DNA of 64,000 nucleotides, from NCBI RefSeq assembly GCF_029338335.1, contig NZ_CP119796.1, one strand, 5' to 3'. The position numbers and the translations under genes are program-made. Of the stretch, positions 27,901 through 36,483 are shown piece by piece (position 1 is the first letter of the stretch; each line of letters begins with the position of its first letter). The notes under the pieces were generated by a model. The model had not been told where the DNA came from and did not search any database. It saw only the letters and a list, made by a program, of their open reading frames with translations. The DNA comes from Halomontanus rarus (GTDB lineage Archaea > Halobacteriota > Halobacteria > Halobacteriales > Natrialbaceae).

Positions 27901-28224
27901 TGGAAAAAGCTCACCGTTCGTGAACGTGTCGCGTCGAGGATCGGCCTCGTCGGCGGAACGATCGTCGGCGCGGTCTCCGGCTATTACGGCGGCTGGGTCG
28001 ACGACGTGCTGATGCGTGCGGTCGAAACGCTGTACGCGATCCCGCCGCTCGTGCTCGTGATCGTGATCGTGTTCACGGTGTTCGTCAGCGGAAACGATCC
28101 CGACATCACCTACGCGATGTTCGGCGTCGGTATCGCGTTCATCCCGGTGTTCGTGTCATCGATCTCGTACGTCGTCCGATCGGTCGAGATCGAAATCGAT
28201 AGCCCGCGTCGTCCGAGCCACTGA
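27901..28224 (+). pseudogene. fragment of a DppC/OppC-type ABC permease
   Basis: Frame open from 27901 to a stop at 28224, 107 codons. The translation contains the core of a dipeptide/oligopeptide permease: ASRIGLVGGTIVGAVSGYYG, GWVDDVLMRAVETLYAIPPL, VLVIVIVFTVFVSG and YAMFGVGIAFIPVFVSSISY. The N-terminal helix region and the conserved cytoplasmic loop with its C-terminal helices are missing: it ends EIEIDSPRRPSH*. It starts right inside the promoter region of the divergent PPC gene. It is not a piece of the intact DppC at 32065, whose corresponding sequence differs strongly, so it comes from another dpp system. Not expected to work. Confidence 0.82.
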
Positions 28225-28440
28225 GGGACGAGCGTGCGAAGCGCTCTCGTCGTGTACCCGCGTCTGGTATCGTCCAGTCCGAACGGGTCCGAATCGTCGT
28301 CCGATCCGCTCGTCGTCTGCTCGGGTCGCATATCGATCGGTCGCGGGATACTACTCGCTCGAGAACGGAGAGTCTTCCGTCGATTCGCGGTATCGGTATC
28401 GGCGCTGGACCGGGACGATACCGGCGGACGATCGAGATCG

Positions 28441-28650
28441 CGGTCGCTTCGGGTTCGCGCGCGCGTTCGGCGACGCCGTCGATGCCGAGGATGGTCTCGA
28501 CGCGGTCGACCACGTCCTCGGCGACGGGACTCTCGACTCGATTTCTTCGTACCAATCGGCGCCCGTCTCGAGACGGGTGACGTACGCCGCTGCCGTGGAG
28601 ACGTCACGGTAGCGCTCATCTCCGTCAGGGTGAACTGTGTGAAAAAAGTT
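28441..28650 (-). pseudogene. chimeric remnant: PPC gene 5' end fused to an internal 5' part of DP2
   Basis: On the minus strand the region reads FFH...RYRDVSTAAAYVTRLETGADWYEEIES, matching residues 3-28 of the PPC protein and also its upstream T-rich promoter part. At about 28533 it switches frame to VESPVAEDVVDRVETILGID and GVAERAREPE, which matches DP2 residues 37-66. The intervening 111 PPC codons and first 36 DP2 codons are gone. The ATG equivalent is out of frame because of a small indel. Divergence from the intact genes suggests a copy from a related strain or an old duplication rather than a recent one. Confidence 0.8.
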
Positions 28651-28902
28651 CGGTGTGTGCTCCGCCTTCGAAGATGGTAGGTAGCTGTTACGAGGTGGAA
28701 TCGAAAGCGGTGAGACGAACACGAAATAACGTGACGAGTCGACGACAGGGTTCGGTGACGCCTCGAGTATAAACGTCTTACAAGTTGTATACTGATTACG
28801 ATACGTTATGCCCACTGTAAGCCTCTTGCCAAATTACAACGTAAACAATCCTGAGATAATTACATTAAATAGAGGCAGCAATAGAAGAAGATAATCACGA
28901 TA

Positions 28903-28939
28903 GGGCAATATTACTGCCCATTACTGTTCAATAGTGAAC
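28903..28939. promoter_or_regulatory. two adjacent palindromes upstream of the dpp operon
   Basis: GGGCA-7 nt-TGCCC (28903-28919) and GTTCA-4 nt-TGAAC (28926-28939) lie 83-119 nt before the substrate-binding protein gene in an AT-rich stretch (28790-28980). CATGCATG follows directly. They could be operator half-sites for a dimeric regulator; no regulator gene is adjacent. Confidence 0.45.
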
Positions 28940-29021
28940 ATGCATGTCTATCATATGTACAATTTTGCTACAATCAAGGCGGAGCGGTAGGTTTAACACA
29001 AAGCTCTCCCAGAATAGAGGT

Positions 29022-30884
29022 ATGTCACGCGATTCGACTATGAAGCGACGACGGTTTTTGCAGGCAACCGGTGGGACCGCAGGTGCGCTCACGCTCGCGG
29101 GTTGTATCGGTGGCGACGATGGAGACGGCGGAAACGGAGATAACGAATCCGGGAACGGAAACGAGAGCGGAAACGGAGATAACGAAAGCGACAACGAGAG
29201 CGACGGAGAGACCACGACGCAGGAGGTCTACGCACCGGGATCGCTCGGCGTCGAAGCCGAAGACGACTACACGCTGTCGGTCGAGCTCAGCGAGCCGTTT
29301 CATCAGGTTCTCGAAATGCTCTCGTACTCTTCGTTCGCGGCCGTTCCGGACGGCCTGATCGGCGACGTCGAGGGCACCGACGGCGAGATAGAACAGTCGG
29401 AGTTCGGATCCGAGAACCCGATCGGGACCGGTCCCTTCCAGTTCGAAGACTGGTCCGACGGGACCGAAGCCAGCGTGACCGCGTTCGACGACTACCACGG
29501 AGAAGGTCCGGAACTGGACGGCGTTCACTGGCAGGTCATGACCGACTCCAACGCGATGTATCAGTACTCTCAGAATCAGAACTCGGACTTCATTTCGATG
29601 CCGACCTCGCAGTACGATCCGAGCCTGATCGAGATCGACGAGACCGACGACAGCGGCCGCGAGTTCGGGACGTACGGACCGATGGACAACGACGAGACGG
29701 CAAATTATCTCCGGGTTCTTTCGTCGGGAACCCAGTATCTGGCCTTCAACACCCAGCAGGTCGAGAAACCGGTCCGCCAGGCGGTCGCGTACGTGATGAA
29801 CCAACAGCGGATCGTCGAGGAGAACTTCAAGGCCCGCGGGGAGCCCGCCTCCCACCTCACTCCGCCGACGCTCTTCCCCGGTTCCGTCGACGGGTACGAA
29901 GAACATCAGGCGGATTATCCGTACGGGATCGACCAAGCGGACCTCGAGAGCGCTCGAGGCGTGATGGAGGAAGCCGGATACAACGACGGCAACCGCGTCG
30001 AGATCACGCTCACCCACCAGGAGGGGGCCTCACAGTACGCGGACGCCGCGAACCTCCTGCGGGACCAGCTTCAGAGCGTGTACATCGACGTCGAGATCGA
30101 GCCGGCACCGTGGAGCACGCTGCTCGAGCGGGGACGTAACGGGAACCTCGACATGTTCTTCCTTGGGTGGCTCATGGACTACCCGGACGCGCACAGCTTC
30201 ATGCAGCTTCTCGTCCCCGAGTATTCGAACACGTCTCAACCCGGTCCGCTCGCGTACACGGACTGGCGCGACACCGACGCGGCCGACAGCTCTCAAGAAG
30301 CCTGGGACGAGATCGAGAGCAACCGCGAGCCCACCGACAGCGCGGCGGAAACGCGAGCCGGCCTCTACCGCGAGATGGAGGAGCTCAACTGGGAGGACTG
30401 CGCGATCATCCCGCTCTACCACCCCTACGACGAGCGACTTTCCTACGATCGCGTCGACTACGAACCCTTCGGGAGCGCCGGCCCCAGCCGTCAGAAACAC
30501 AATCTGACGACCAAGGACGCCGATTCGAACACTCTCGAACTCATCAACTCGCCGATGACCACGCTCGATCCGATCGCGGCAACCGACACGGCTTCGGGAA
30601 CGGTCATCACCCAGATGTTCGACGGACTCATGCAGTATCCGAACGGCGAAATCACGCCGGAAGGAAACCTCGCCGCGGACTACGAGGTCTCGGACGACTA
30701 CCTGACCTACACGTTCACGCTGAAGGAAGACGTAACCTTCCACAACGGCAGCGACCTGACCGCGGAGGACTTCGTCTACTCGTGGGAGCGACTTGCGGGC
30801 TCCGGAAACAGCAATCGCTCGTACTTCATCCTCGACAATCTCGGGGTCACCCACGAGACCGAGGAAGTCGAAGTCGAAGAATAA
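29022..30884 (+). CDS. ABC substrate-binding protein, family 5, circularly permuted
   Basis: 620 residues. MKRRRFLQATGG with lipobox LAGC (Cys28) is a Tat lipoprotein signal; a D/N/E/G linker follows to about residue 65. Residues 69-500 match the part of DppA-like proteins that normally follows the first 130 residues: DDYTLSVELSEPF, NPIGTGPFQFEDWSDG, VRQAVAYVMNQQRIV, DLESARGVMEEAGYNDG, DMFFLGWLMDYPDAHSFM. The canonical N-terminal segment comes last, at about 503-620: NSPMTTLDPIAATDTASG, NLAADYEVSDDYLTYTFTLK, EDVTFHNGSDLTAEDFVYSW. Nothing of it is left at the N-terminus. Family 5 proteins bind peptides or sugars for uptake. The order is seen directly; whether the protein folds is not known. 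An alternative start is the Met at 29040. Confidence 0.9.
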   Translation: MSRDSTMKRRRFLQATGGTAGALTLAGCIGGDDGDGGNGDNESGNGNESGNGDNESDNESDGETTTQEVYAPGSLGVEAEDDYTLSVELSEPFHQVLEMLSYSSFAAVPDGLIGDVEGTDGEIEQSEFGSENPIGTGPFQFEDWSDGTEASVTAFDDYHGEGPELDGVHWQVMTDSNAMYQYSQNQNSDFISMPTSQYDPSLIEIDETDDSGREFGTYGPMDNDETANYLRVLSSGTQYLAFNTQQVEKPVRQAVAYVMNQQRIVEENFKARGEPASHLTPPTLFPGSVDGYEEHQADYPYGIDQADLESARGVMEEAGYNDGNRVEITLTHQEGASQYADAANLLRDQLQSVYIDVEIEPAPWSTLLERGRNGNLDMFFLGWLMDYPDAHSFMQLLVPEYSNTSQPGPLAYTDWRDTDAADSSQEAWDEIESNREPTDSAAETRAGLYREMEELNWEDCAIIPLYHPYDERLSYDRVDYEPFGSAGPSRQKHNLTTKDADSNTLELINSPMTTLDPIAATDTASGTVITQMFDGLMQYPNGEITPEGNLAADYEVSDDYLTYTFTLKEDVTFHNGSDLTAEDFVYSWERLAGSGNSNRSYFILDNLGVTHETEEVEVEE

Positions 30885-31054
30885 GCGGCGAAACCCGCCG
30901 TATTTGCGGTTATGCACCAGGGAAACGTAAGATAATAATAAAACATGTTAGAAGTCTCTCGACAACTTTATAGACAGGGCCAATTTTGCTCCACCAGACT
31001 GGATACTGAGACGATACCGGACGACTTTCAATCATCGATGGGGGACACCGAACG

Positions 31055-32068
31055 ATGAGTCGGTGGTCGTACTTCGGAAAACGACTTCTGATGGCGATTC
31101 CCGTCATCCTCCTGGGAACGACGATGACGTTCGTTATCGTTCGGTTAGGACCCCTCAACCCGGTCGGTGCGATCCTCGGTCCGGACGCGAATCCCTCCGC
31201 GTACGAAAACATCGAACGGCAACTCGGGCTGAACCAGCCCCTGTGGGAGCAGTACGTGGATTTTATGATCGATCTGTTCACGTTCAACCTCGGACAGTCG
31301 TGGGTTTACAGTCGCGATACGTCGACGTACGACCTCCTGTTGACGTACGCTCCCCGGACGCTCTGGCTCGGATTGTGGTCGGTACTGATCGCGGTCTTCA
31401 TCGGCATCCCGATCGGATTCTACGCCGGTCTGCACCCGAATACGCTGGGTGACTACACCGCCTCGTTCAGCGGGATCGTCTGGCGAGCGATGCCGAACTT
31501 CTGGCTCGCGGTGATCGTCGTTGCTCTCCTCTCGAATTCGGAACAGTACCTGTTCGGACTGGACTGGCAGACGTTCCTCGTTGATACGCCGACCATCGTC
31601 ACCCCACCCGATATGAGCGAAATAACCACTCCGTACGGGTTCCTTCAGGCGACGAAAAAGATCGCCCCGGCGGCGCTCGTACTCGGATCGTCGCTCATGG
31701 CAAACGAGGTTCGAATCGGTCGGACCGCGGTTCTCGAGACAATCAATTCGAACTACGTCGAGACGGCGAAGGCGAAGGGCCTTCCGGGACGAACGATCGT
31801 CTGGAAACACATCTTTCGAAACGCTATGATCCCGCTCGTGCCCGTCATCACAAACGAGGTATTCATTCTCATCGGCGGCTCGGTCTTGGTCGAGACGGTG
31901 TTCGCGATCAACGGACTCGGCTACCTCTTCTTCCAGGCAACCATTCAAGCCGATCTGCCGCTCGTCGGCTCGCTCATGTTCATCTTCATTCTATTGATCG
32001 TCGGGGTGAACATCCTTCAGGACCTGTTGTACACGATCATCGATCCGCGCGTGGGGTACGAACAATGA
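31055..32068 (+). CDS. dppB: ABC transporter permease, DppB type
   Basis: 337 residues. Membrane component of the peptide/nickel/oligosaccharide uptake family. The N-terminus has YFGKRLLMAIPVILLGTTMT and ERQLGLNQPLWEQYVDFM, typical of DppB; the transport domain has WLGLWSVLIAVFIGIPIGFY, and the ATPase-contact loop is ETAKAKGLPGRTIVWKHIFR. It starts 170 nt after the substrate-binding protein gene and overlaps the next gene by 4 nt (ATGA). Complete and normal. Confidence 0.93.
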   Translation: MSRWSYFGKRLLMAIPVILLGTTMTFVIVRLGPLNPVGAILGPDANPSAYENIERQLGLNQPLWEQYVDFMIDLFTFNLGQSWVYSRDTSTYDLLLTYAPRTLWLGLWSVLIAVFIGIPIGFYAGLHPNTLGDYTASFSGIVWRAMPNFWLAVIVVALLSNSEQYLFGLDWQTFLVDTPTIVTPPDMSEITTPYGFLQATKKIAPAALVLGSSLMANEVRIGRTAVLETINSNYVETAKAKGLPGRTIVWKHIFRNAMIPLVPVITNEVFILIGGSVLVETVFAINGLGYLFFQATIQADLPLVGSLMFIFILLIVGVNILQDLLYTIIDPRVGYEQ

Positions 32069-33540
32069 GTACGAACGACGAGACGACGACCGAAGACGAA
32101 ACGCTCGGTGAACGAATACGACGGAATCCGGGTCCAGCAACGATGTGGGTTGCAGGGGCCGCGCTGCTCGTCGCCGTCCAGTTCGGTGCGATCTGGAGCA
32201 CGATAATGGGAATCCCGTGGGAGACCGTCGTCGGTTACCTTCCGGCCGCTCCAGGTGCCGCCGCCCTCGCCGCAGTCGGCGACGCACTCGCCGATCTTCC
32301 AACCCTTTTGGATCGTTCCGTCATCCCGAATCAGGGATACTACCACCCCGACGACGGATGGAGGGGGACGTTCCTCGGACTCTCTCCGGCCGTCGCCTGG
32401 GCACTTCGCGTCGCCTTGGTGTACGCGTACGCGTTCACGTGGGTCGCCTGGGTGTGGAAGGGGTACAACATCTACCGGGAGATCTACCGGACCGCCGACT
32501 GGACTCCGCGCGACGACATGGTCGACCGACTTCGGTCCCACCACTGGGGCCAGTTCGGGTTCATCATCGTCTTCATGTTCATCGTACTGGCGTTGTTCGC
32601 GCCTACGTTAGGACCGACGACGATCACCGAAAACATTCAGGAACCCTACTCCCACGAGATAGAGTACTTCGATTCCGAGGCGGGCGAGCCTGCGACGATC
32701 CTCGTGGGGTACGCGAATCAGGACACGACATCGGGGGGATCCGGCAACAACAACGTCGGTGTCGGGGAATACGATCAGTACGATCGGTACCATCCGTTCG
32801 GGACCATAACGAACGGAAAGGACCTCTTCACGTTCCTCGCCGGCGGGGCCCGCATTTCGCTGTTCATCGGGCTGGTCTCGATGGGGCTGGCCGGAGTGAT
32901 CGCCCTCTCGTTCGCGATGATCAGCGCCTACTACAAGGGATTGACGGATATCGCGATGGTCCTCGCCAGCGACTCGATCATGGCGTTGCCCGGGTTACCG
33001 CTGTTGATCCTGCTGACGGTCGTTCTGGGGAGTCACCCGATCGCGGGCGTCTACAACGGAGCGCTGTTACTAGCGCTGATCTTCGCGTTCACGAGGTGGC
33101 CGGGCCTGTGGCGGTCGTTACGCGGTCCGGCGTTCCAGATCTCTGAAGAGGAGTGGATCGACGCCGCCCGCAGTTACGGACAGCGTCCGCGGACGACGAT
33201 GCGAAAACACATGGCCCCCTACGTCCTCGGATACCTACTCATCTACACGTCGATGAGTCTCGGAGGAGTCATCATCGCGACGTCGGGACTATCGTTTCTG
33301 GGACTCGGGATCACCGCGCCGACCCCCGAATGGGGTCGGGCGATCGACATGGGACAGGACTACATCACGACGCAGTCGTGGCACATCTCGCTCATCCCCG
33401 GGTTCCTGATCGTCCTCGTCGTAACGGCGTTCAACGCACTCGGCGACGGGATTCGCGACGCGATCGACCCACAGAGCGACCTCGGTAGTGAGGGTGAGAG
33501 CGGAGAATCCGCGGCAGCCGCGTCCGGAGGTGGCGCATGA
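32065..33540 (+). CDS. dppC: ABC transporter permease, DppC type with long N-terminal extension
   Basis: 491 residues against about 300 for bacterial DppC. The first 150 residues add membrane helices (MWVAGAALLVAVQFGAIWST, VAWALRVALVYAYAFTWVAW) before the usual DppC N-terminus (HHWGQFGFIIVFMFIVLALF). A long outside loop (about 190-255) with SGGSGNNNVGVGEYDQYD follows, then the transport domain GGARISLFIGLVSMGLAG and the EAA-type loop EEWIDAARSYGQRPRTTMRK. The C-terminal tail is Gly/Ala/Glu-rich. The extra helices suggest a haloarchaeal variant. It overlaps both neighbours by 4 nt. Confidence 0.92.
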   Translation: MSTNDETTTEDETLGERIRRNPGPATMWVAGAALLVAVQFGAIWSTIMGIPWETVVGYLPAAPGAAALAAVGDALADLPTLLDRSVIPNQGYYHPDDGWRGTFLGLSPAVAWALRVALVYAYAFTWVAWVWKGYNIYREIYRTADWTPRDDMVDRLRSHHWGQFGFIIVFMFIVLALFAPTLGPTTITENIQEPYSHEIEYFDSEAGEPATILVGYANQDTTSGGSGNNNVGVGEYDQYDRYHPFGTITNGKDLFTFLAGGARISLFIGLVSMGLAGVIALSFAMISAYYKGLTDIAMVLASDSIMALPGLPLLILLTVVLGSHPIAGVYNGALLLALIFAFTRWPGLWRSLRGPAFQISEEEWIDAARSYGQRPRTTMRKHMAPYVLGYLLIYTSMSLGGVIIATSGLSFLGLGITAPTPEWGRAIDMGQDYITTQSWHISLIPGFLIVLVVTAFNALGDGIRDAIDPQSDLGSEGESGESAAAASGGGA

Positions 33541-34637
33541 CCGCCCCCACCGTCGCTGGAAGCGACGTCGACGAGGGCGAAGGAGAAGACGGAGCGGTAC
33601 TGCTCTCCGTCGAGAACCTCCGAACGACGTTCTACACGGACAAGGAGACGATTCGCGCCGTCGACGGCGTCAGCTTCGATCTTCGAGCCGGCGAGACGAT
33701 TGGAATCGTCGGAGAGAGCGGCTCCGGAAAGAGCGTCACTGCACGGTCGGTCATGGGCCTCGTCGAGTCGCCCGGTCGCGTCGAATCGGAGAGCAGCATC
33801 GAGTACCGCGGGCGCGAGCTGACCACGAACACGGAAAAAGAGTGGCAACAGATCCGCGGCGGCGACATCGCGATGGTCTTTCAGGACCCGATGACGAGCC
33901 TCAATCCGGTGTACACCGTCGGAAATCAGATCAAGGAAGCGCTTCGGCTCCACCAGAATCTCAAGGGACAGGCCGCAACCGAGGAGGCGGTCGAGTTGCT
34001 TCAGGCCGTCGGCATCCCCGACGCCACCCGTCGTCTCAAGGAGTATCCCCACCAGTTCTCCGGCGGAATGCGCCAGCGGGCCGTGATCGCGATGGCGCTG
34101 GCGTGTGACCCGTCCGTCCTCATCTGCGACGAGCCGACGACCGCCCTGGACGTGACGATCCAGGCGCAGATCCTCGAGTTGCTCGAGGAACTGAAGGAGG
34201 AACGCGGGCTCGCGATCATGTTCATCACCCACGACATGGGCGTCATCGCGGAGGTCGCCGACCGAGTCAACGTGATGTACGCCGGCGAGTTCGTCGAGAG
34301 TGCGCCGGTCGAGGGACTATTCGAGAACCCGAAACACCCCTACACGCAGGGGCTACTTCGAAGTATCCCGGGGAACAACGTCGGATCGGAGCGACTGGAA
34401 ACGATCGAGGGAGAGGTACCGACGCCGAACGAGGAGGCGACCTACTGTCGGTTCGCGCCTCGCTGCCCCGAGGAATTTGCAGAGTGCGACCACGTCCACC
34501 CGGAGTCCGTCCCGGTCGGGGACGAGGACGTCCATCACACGGCGAAGTGCCTCCTGTATCCGGAGGATCTTCCGAAAGCAGGTCGGATCGGCAAACACGA
34601 ACAACGAAGCGGAGACGAGGGCGGTGATCGATCATGA
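33537..34637 (+). CDS. dppD: ABC transporter ATP-binding protein, DppD type
   Basis: 366 residues. ATPase of the operon: Walker A GESGSGKSVTARSVMG near residue 60, Q-loop MVFQDPMTSLNPVYT, signature FSGGMRQRAVIAMAL, Walker B LICDEPTTALDVT and H-loop FITHDMGVIAEVAD. The C-terminus has the oligopeptide-family element CRFAPRCPEEFAECDHVHPE with conserved Cys residues. It works as a heterodimer with the DppF-type protein encoded next, which it overlaps by 4 nt. Confidence 0.95.
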   Translation: MTAPTVAGSDVDEGEGEDGAVLLSVENLRTTFYTDKETIRAVDGVSFDLRAGETIGIVGESGSGKSVTARSVMGLVESPGRVESESSIEYRGRELTTNTEKEWQQIRGGDIAMVFQDPMTSLNPVYTVGNQIKEALRLHQNLKGQAATEEAVELLQAVGIPDATRRLKEYPHQFSGGMRQRAVIAMALACDPSVLICDEPTTALDVTIQAQILELLEELKEERGLAIMFITHDMGVIAEVADRVNVMYAGEFVESAPVEGLFENPKHPYTQGLLRSIPGNNVGSERLETIEGEVPTPNEEATYCRFAPRCPEEFAECDHVHPESVPVGDEDVHHTAKCLLYPEDLPKAGRIGKHEQRSGDEGGDRS

Positions 34638-35995
34638 GCGAGAGAACGACACCCGTGTCCAGAACGGGGACGGAAACGAATGTGCAGACGGCCGCGAGCG
34701 ACGAGGAGACGCTGGTCGAAGTACGCGGGTTGAAGACGTACTACGGCGGAAGCGGACCGTTCAGCGGACAACCGGTCAAAGCCGTCGACGGCGTCGACTT
34801 CCAGATCCACCGCGGCGAGACGCTCGGGCTGGTCGGCGAATCGGGGAGCGGAAAGACGACGCTCGGCAGGACGCTACTCCAGCTCGAGCACGCGACCGAG
34901 GGTCAAGTGCTGTACGACGAAACGGACATCACGGAGCTCAGCAAAGACGAGATCACGGAGTGGCGCAGAAACGCCCAGATGGTCTTTCAGGATCCCGACT
35001 CCAGTCTCAACAATCGCATGACCATCGGCGAGATCGTCCGCGAGCCGCTCGACGTTCACGACTGGAAAACGCCGCGCGAGCGGCGCCAGCGCGTCCGCGA
35101 ACTGCTCGAGAAGGTGGGACTCCGACGGGAACACTACTACCGGTATCCCCACCAGTTCTCCGGCGGACAACGCCAGCGGGTCGGCATCGCACGGGCGCTC
35201 GCGCTCGAGCCCGACTTCCTCGTGTTGGACGAGCCGGTCTCGGCGCTCGACGTCTCCGTGCAGGCGAAGATTCTCAACCTGCTGATGGATTTACAGGAGG
35301 AACTCGGCCTCACGCTTCTCTTCATCGCCCACGACCTCTCCGTCGTCCGTCACGTGTGCGATCGGGTCGCCGTGATGTACCTCGGGAACATCATGGAGAT
35401 CGGCGACACCGAAGAGTTGTTCAGCGATCCGGGGAACCCGTACACCCACTCGCTGCTGTCCGCGATCCCCGAACCGGATCCGTCGATCGAGAAAGATCGG
35501 ATCACCCTCCGCGGGACGCCGCCGAACCCGCGCGATCCACCGACGGGCTGTCCGTTCAGCACGCGCTGTCCGATGAAGATCCGCCCCGAGGAGTACCGAG
35601 ACCTGGACGAATCGGTTTGGATCGGAATCGAAGTCTTTCTCGAGGTCCTTCGGGAGCGTTCCCGAGCCGATCCGACGATACGGGACCGGGTAAACGAACT
35701 GCTCGGGAGGGAGACCCGGCTCAGCGACGTGGACGACATTCTGGATGAGGTTTTCGGCGACATCGACGTCCCGGAGGAAGTCGAGGGCCACGTCGAGACG
35801 GCGGCAGCGTACGCAAGTGATAACGACGAAGCTGCAGCGATCGATCACCTGCTCGATCACTTCGGCAGCGTGTGTGACTCCGAGTATCCGGCGTACTACG
35901 ACGTCGGTGGCGGACGGCAGAGCCTCTGTCACCGTCACGCAGATGAGTTCCGCGAACCCAGTCAACAACTCGTCACCAGCGACGCTCGTAACTGA
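34634..35995 (+). CDS. dppF: ABC transporter ATP-binding protein, DppF type with C-terminal insert
   Basis: 453 residues, about 110 longer than bacterial DppF. The ATPase core is complete: Walker A GESGSGKTTLGRTLLQ, signature FSGGQRQRVGIARAL, Walker B LVLDEPVSALDVS, H-loop FIAHDLSVVRHVCD. The C-terminal cysteine element is split: CPFSTRCPMKIRPEEYRDLD is followed by about 90 extra, mostly helical residues (IEVFLEVLRERSRADPTIRD, RLSDVDDILDEVFGDIDVPE) before the expected end CDSEYPAYYDVGGGRQSLCH. It closes the five-gene dpp operon and is 6 nt from the next small gene. Confidence 0.94.
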   Translation: MSERTTPVSRTGTETNVQTAASDEETLVEVRGLKTYYGGSGPFSGQPVKAVDGVDFQIHRGETLGLVGESGSGKTTLGRTLLQLEHATEGQVLYDETDITELSKDEITEWRRNAQMVFQDPDSSLNNRMTIGEIVREPLDVHDWKTPRERRQRVRELLEKVGLRREHYYRYPHQFSGGQRQRVGIARALALEPDFLVLDEPVSALDVSVQAKILNLLMDLQEELGLTLLFIAHDLSVVRHVCDRVAVMYLGNIMEIGDTEELFSDPGNPYTHSLLSAIPEPDPSIEKDRITLRGTPPNPRDPPTGCPFSTRCPMKIRPEEYRDLDESVWIGIEVFLEVLRERSRADPTIRDRVNELLGRETRLSDVDDILDEVFGDIDVPEEVEGHVETAAAYASDNDEAAAIDHLLDHFGSVCDSEYPAYYDVGGGRQSLCHRHADEFREPSQQLVTSDARN

Positions 35996-36001
35996 TCGAC
36001 G

Positions 36002-36442
36002 ATGGCAGAGCGCACGCATCGTACGCGGCAAGTGATCGACGCGGTCGGCTATGCGCTCGTCGTCACCGCGGTCGTCTTCGCGATCGGGGCCACGATACGA
36101 GCTCTCGGCGGCACCGACTGGTTCGTCATCGAACTCGTGATGTTCCTGCTGGGCTGGGTGTTGGTCGGGTACGGGACGTTCCTGCTCACCCCGAAGTCGC
36201 CGTGGAAACGGTCACGACGCGAGAACGGTGGCGTGCGTACGACGAAGACCGACCGCCGGACCGGTGCGAGGACGGAACCGAACGACGAGACGGCGTTCCA
36301 GCGAGCCGTTCAGCGGCTCCCGCCGATGCGCTGGTACCCGCTCTCACACGAAAACCGATTGTCGCCGGGCGCGAAGGTATTCCTGAGCGGCATTATCGTC
36401 CTGCTGGCGTCGATCGTCCTCGAGCGGTTGATCGTCGTCTGA
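36002..36442 (+). CDS. small membrane protein of unknown function
   Basis: 146 residues. Two N-terminal helices (VIDAVGYALVVTAVVFAIGA and FVIELVMFLLGWVLVGYGTF), a basic/acidic cytoplasmic loop with QRLPPMRWYPLSHENRLSPG, and a C-terminal helix (KVFLSGIIVLLASIVLERLI). The layout is known from conserved haloarchaeal proteins without function. It starts 6 nt after dppF and could be co-transcribed; it is not an expected ABC subunit. Confidence 0.75.
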   Translation: MAERTHRTRQVIDAVGYALVVTAVVFAIGATIRALGGTDWFVIELVMFLLGWVLVGYGTFLLTPKSPWKRSRRENGGVRTTKTDRRTGARTEPNDETAFQRAVQRLPPMRWYPLSHENRLSPGAKVFLSGIIVLLASIVLERLIVV

Positions 36443-36483
36443 CGAAAGACCGGATTTTTAGCCCTGACGACCGAACGGTAGAT

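Noticed and set aside
28234..28680. 148-codon plus-strand frame over the chimeric remnant
   Set aside because: Translation is Arg-rich and antisense to the PPC/DP2 remnant, which has clear homology.
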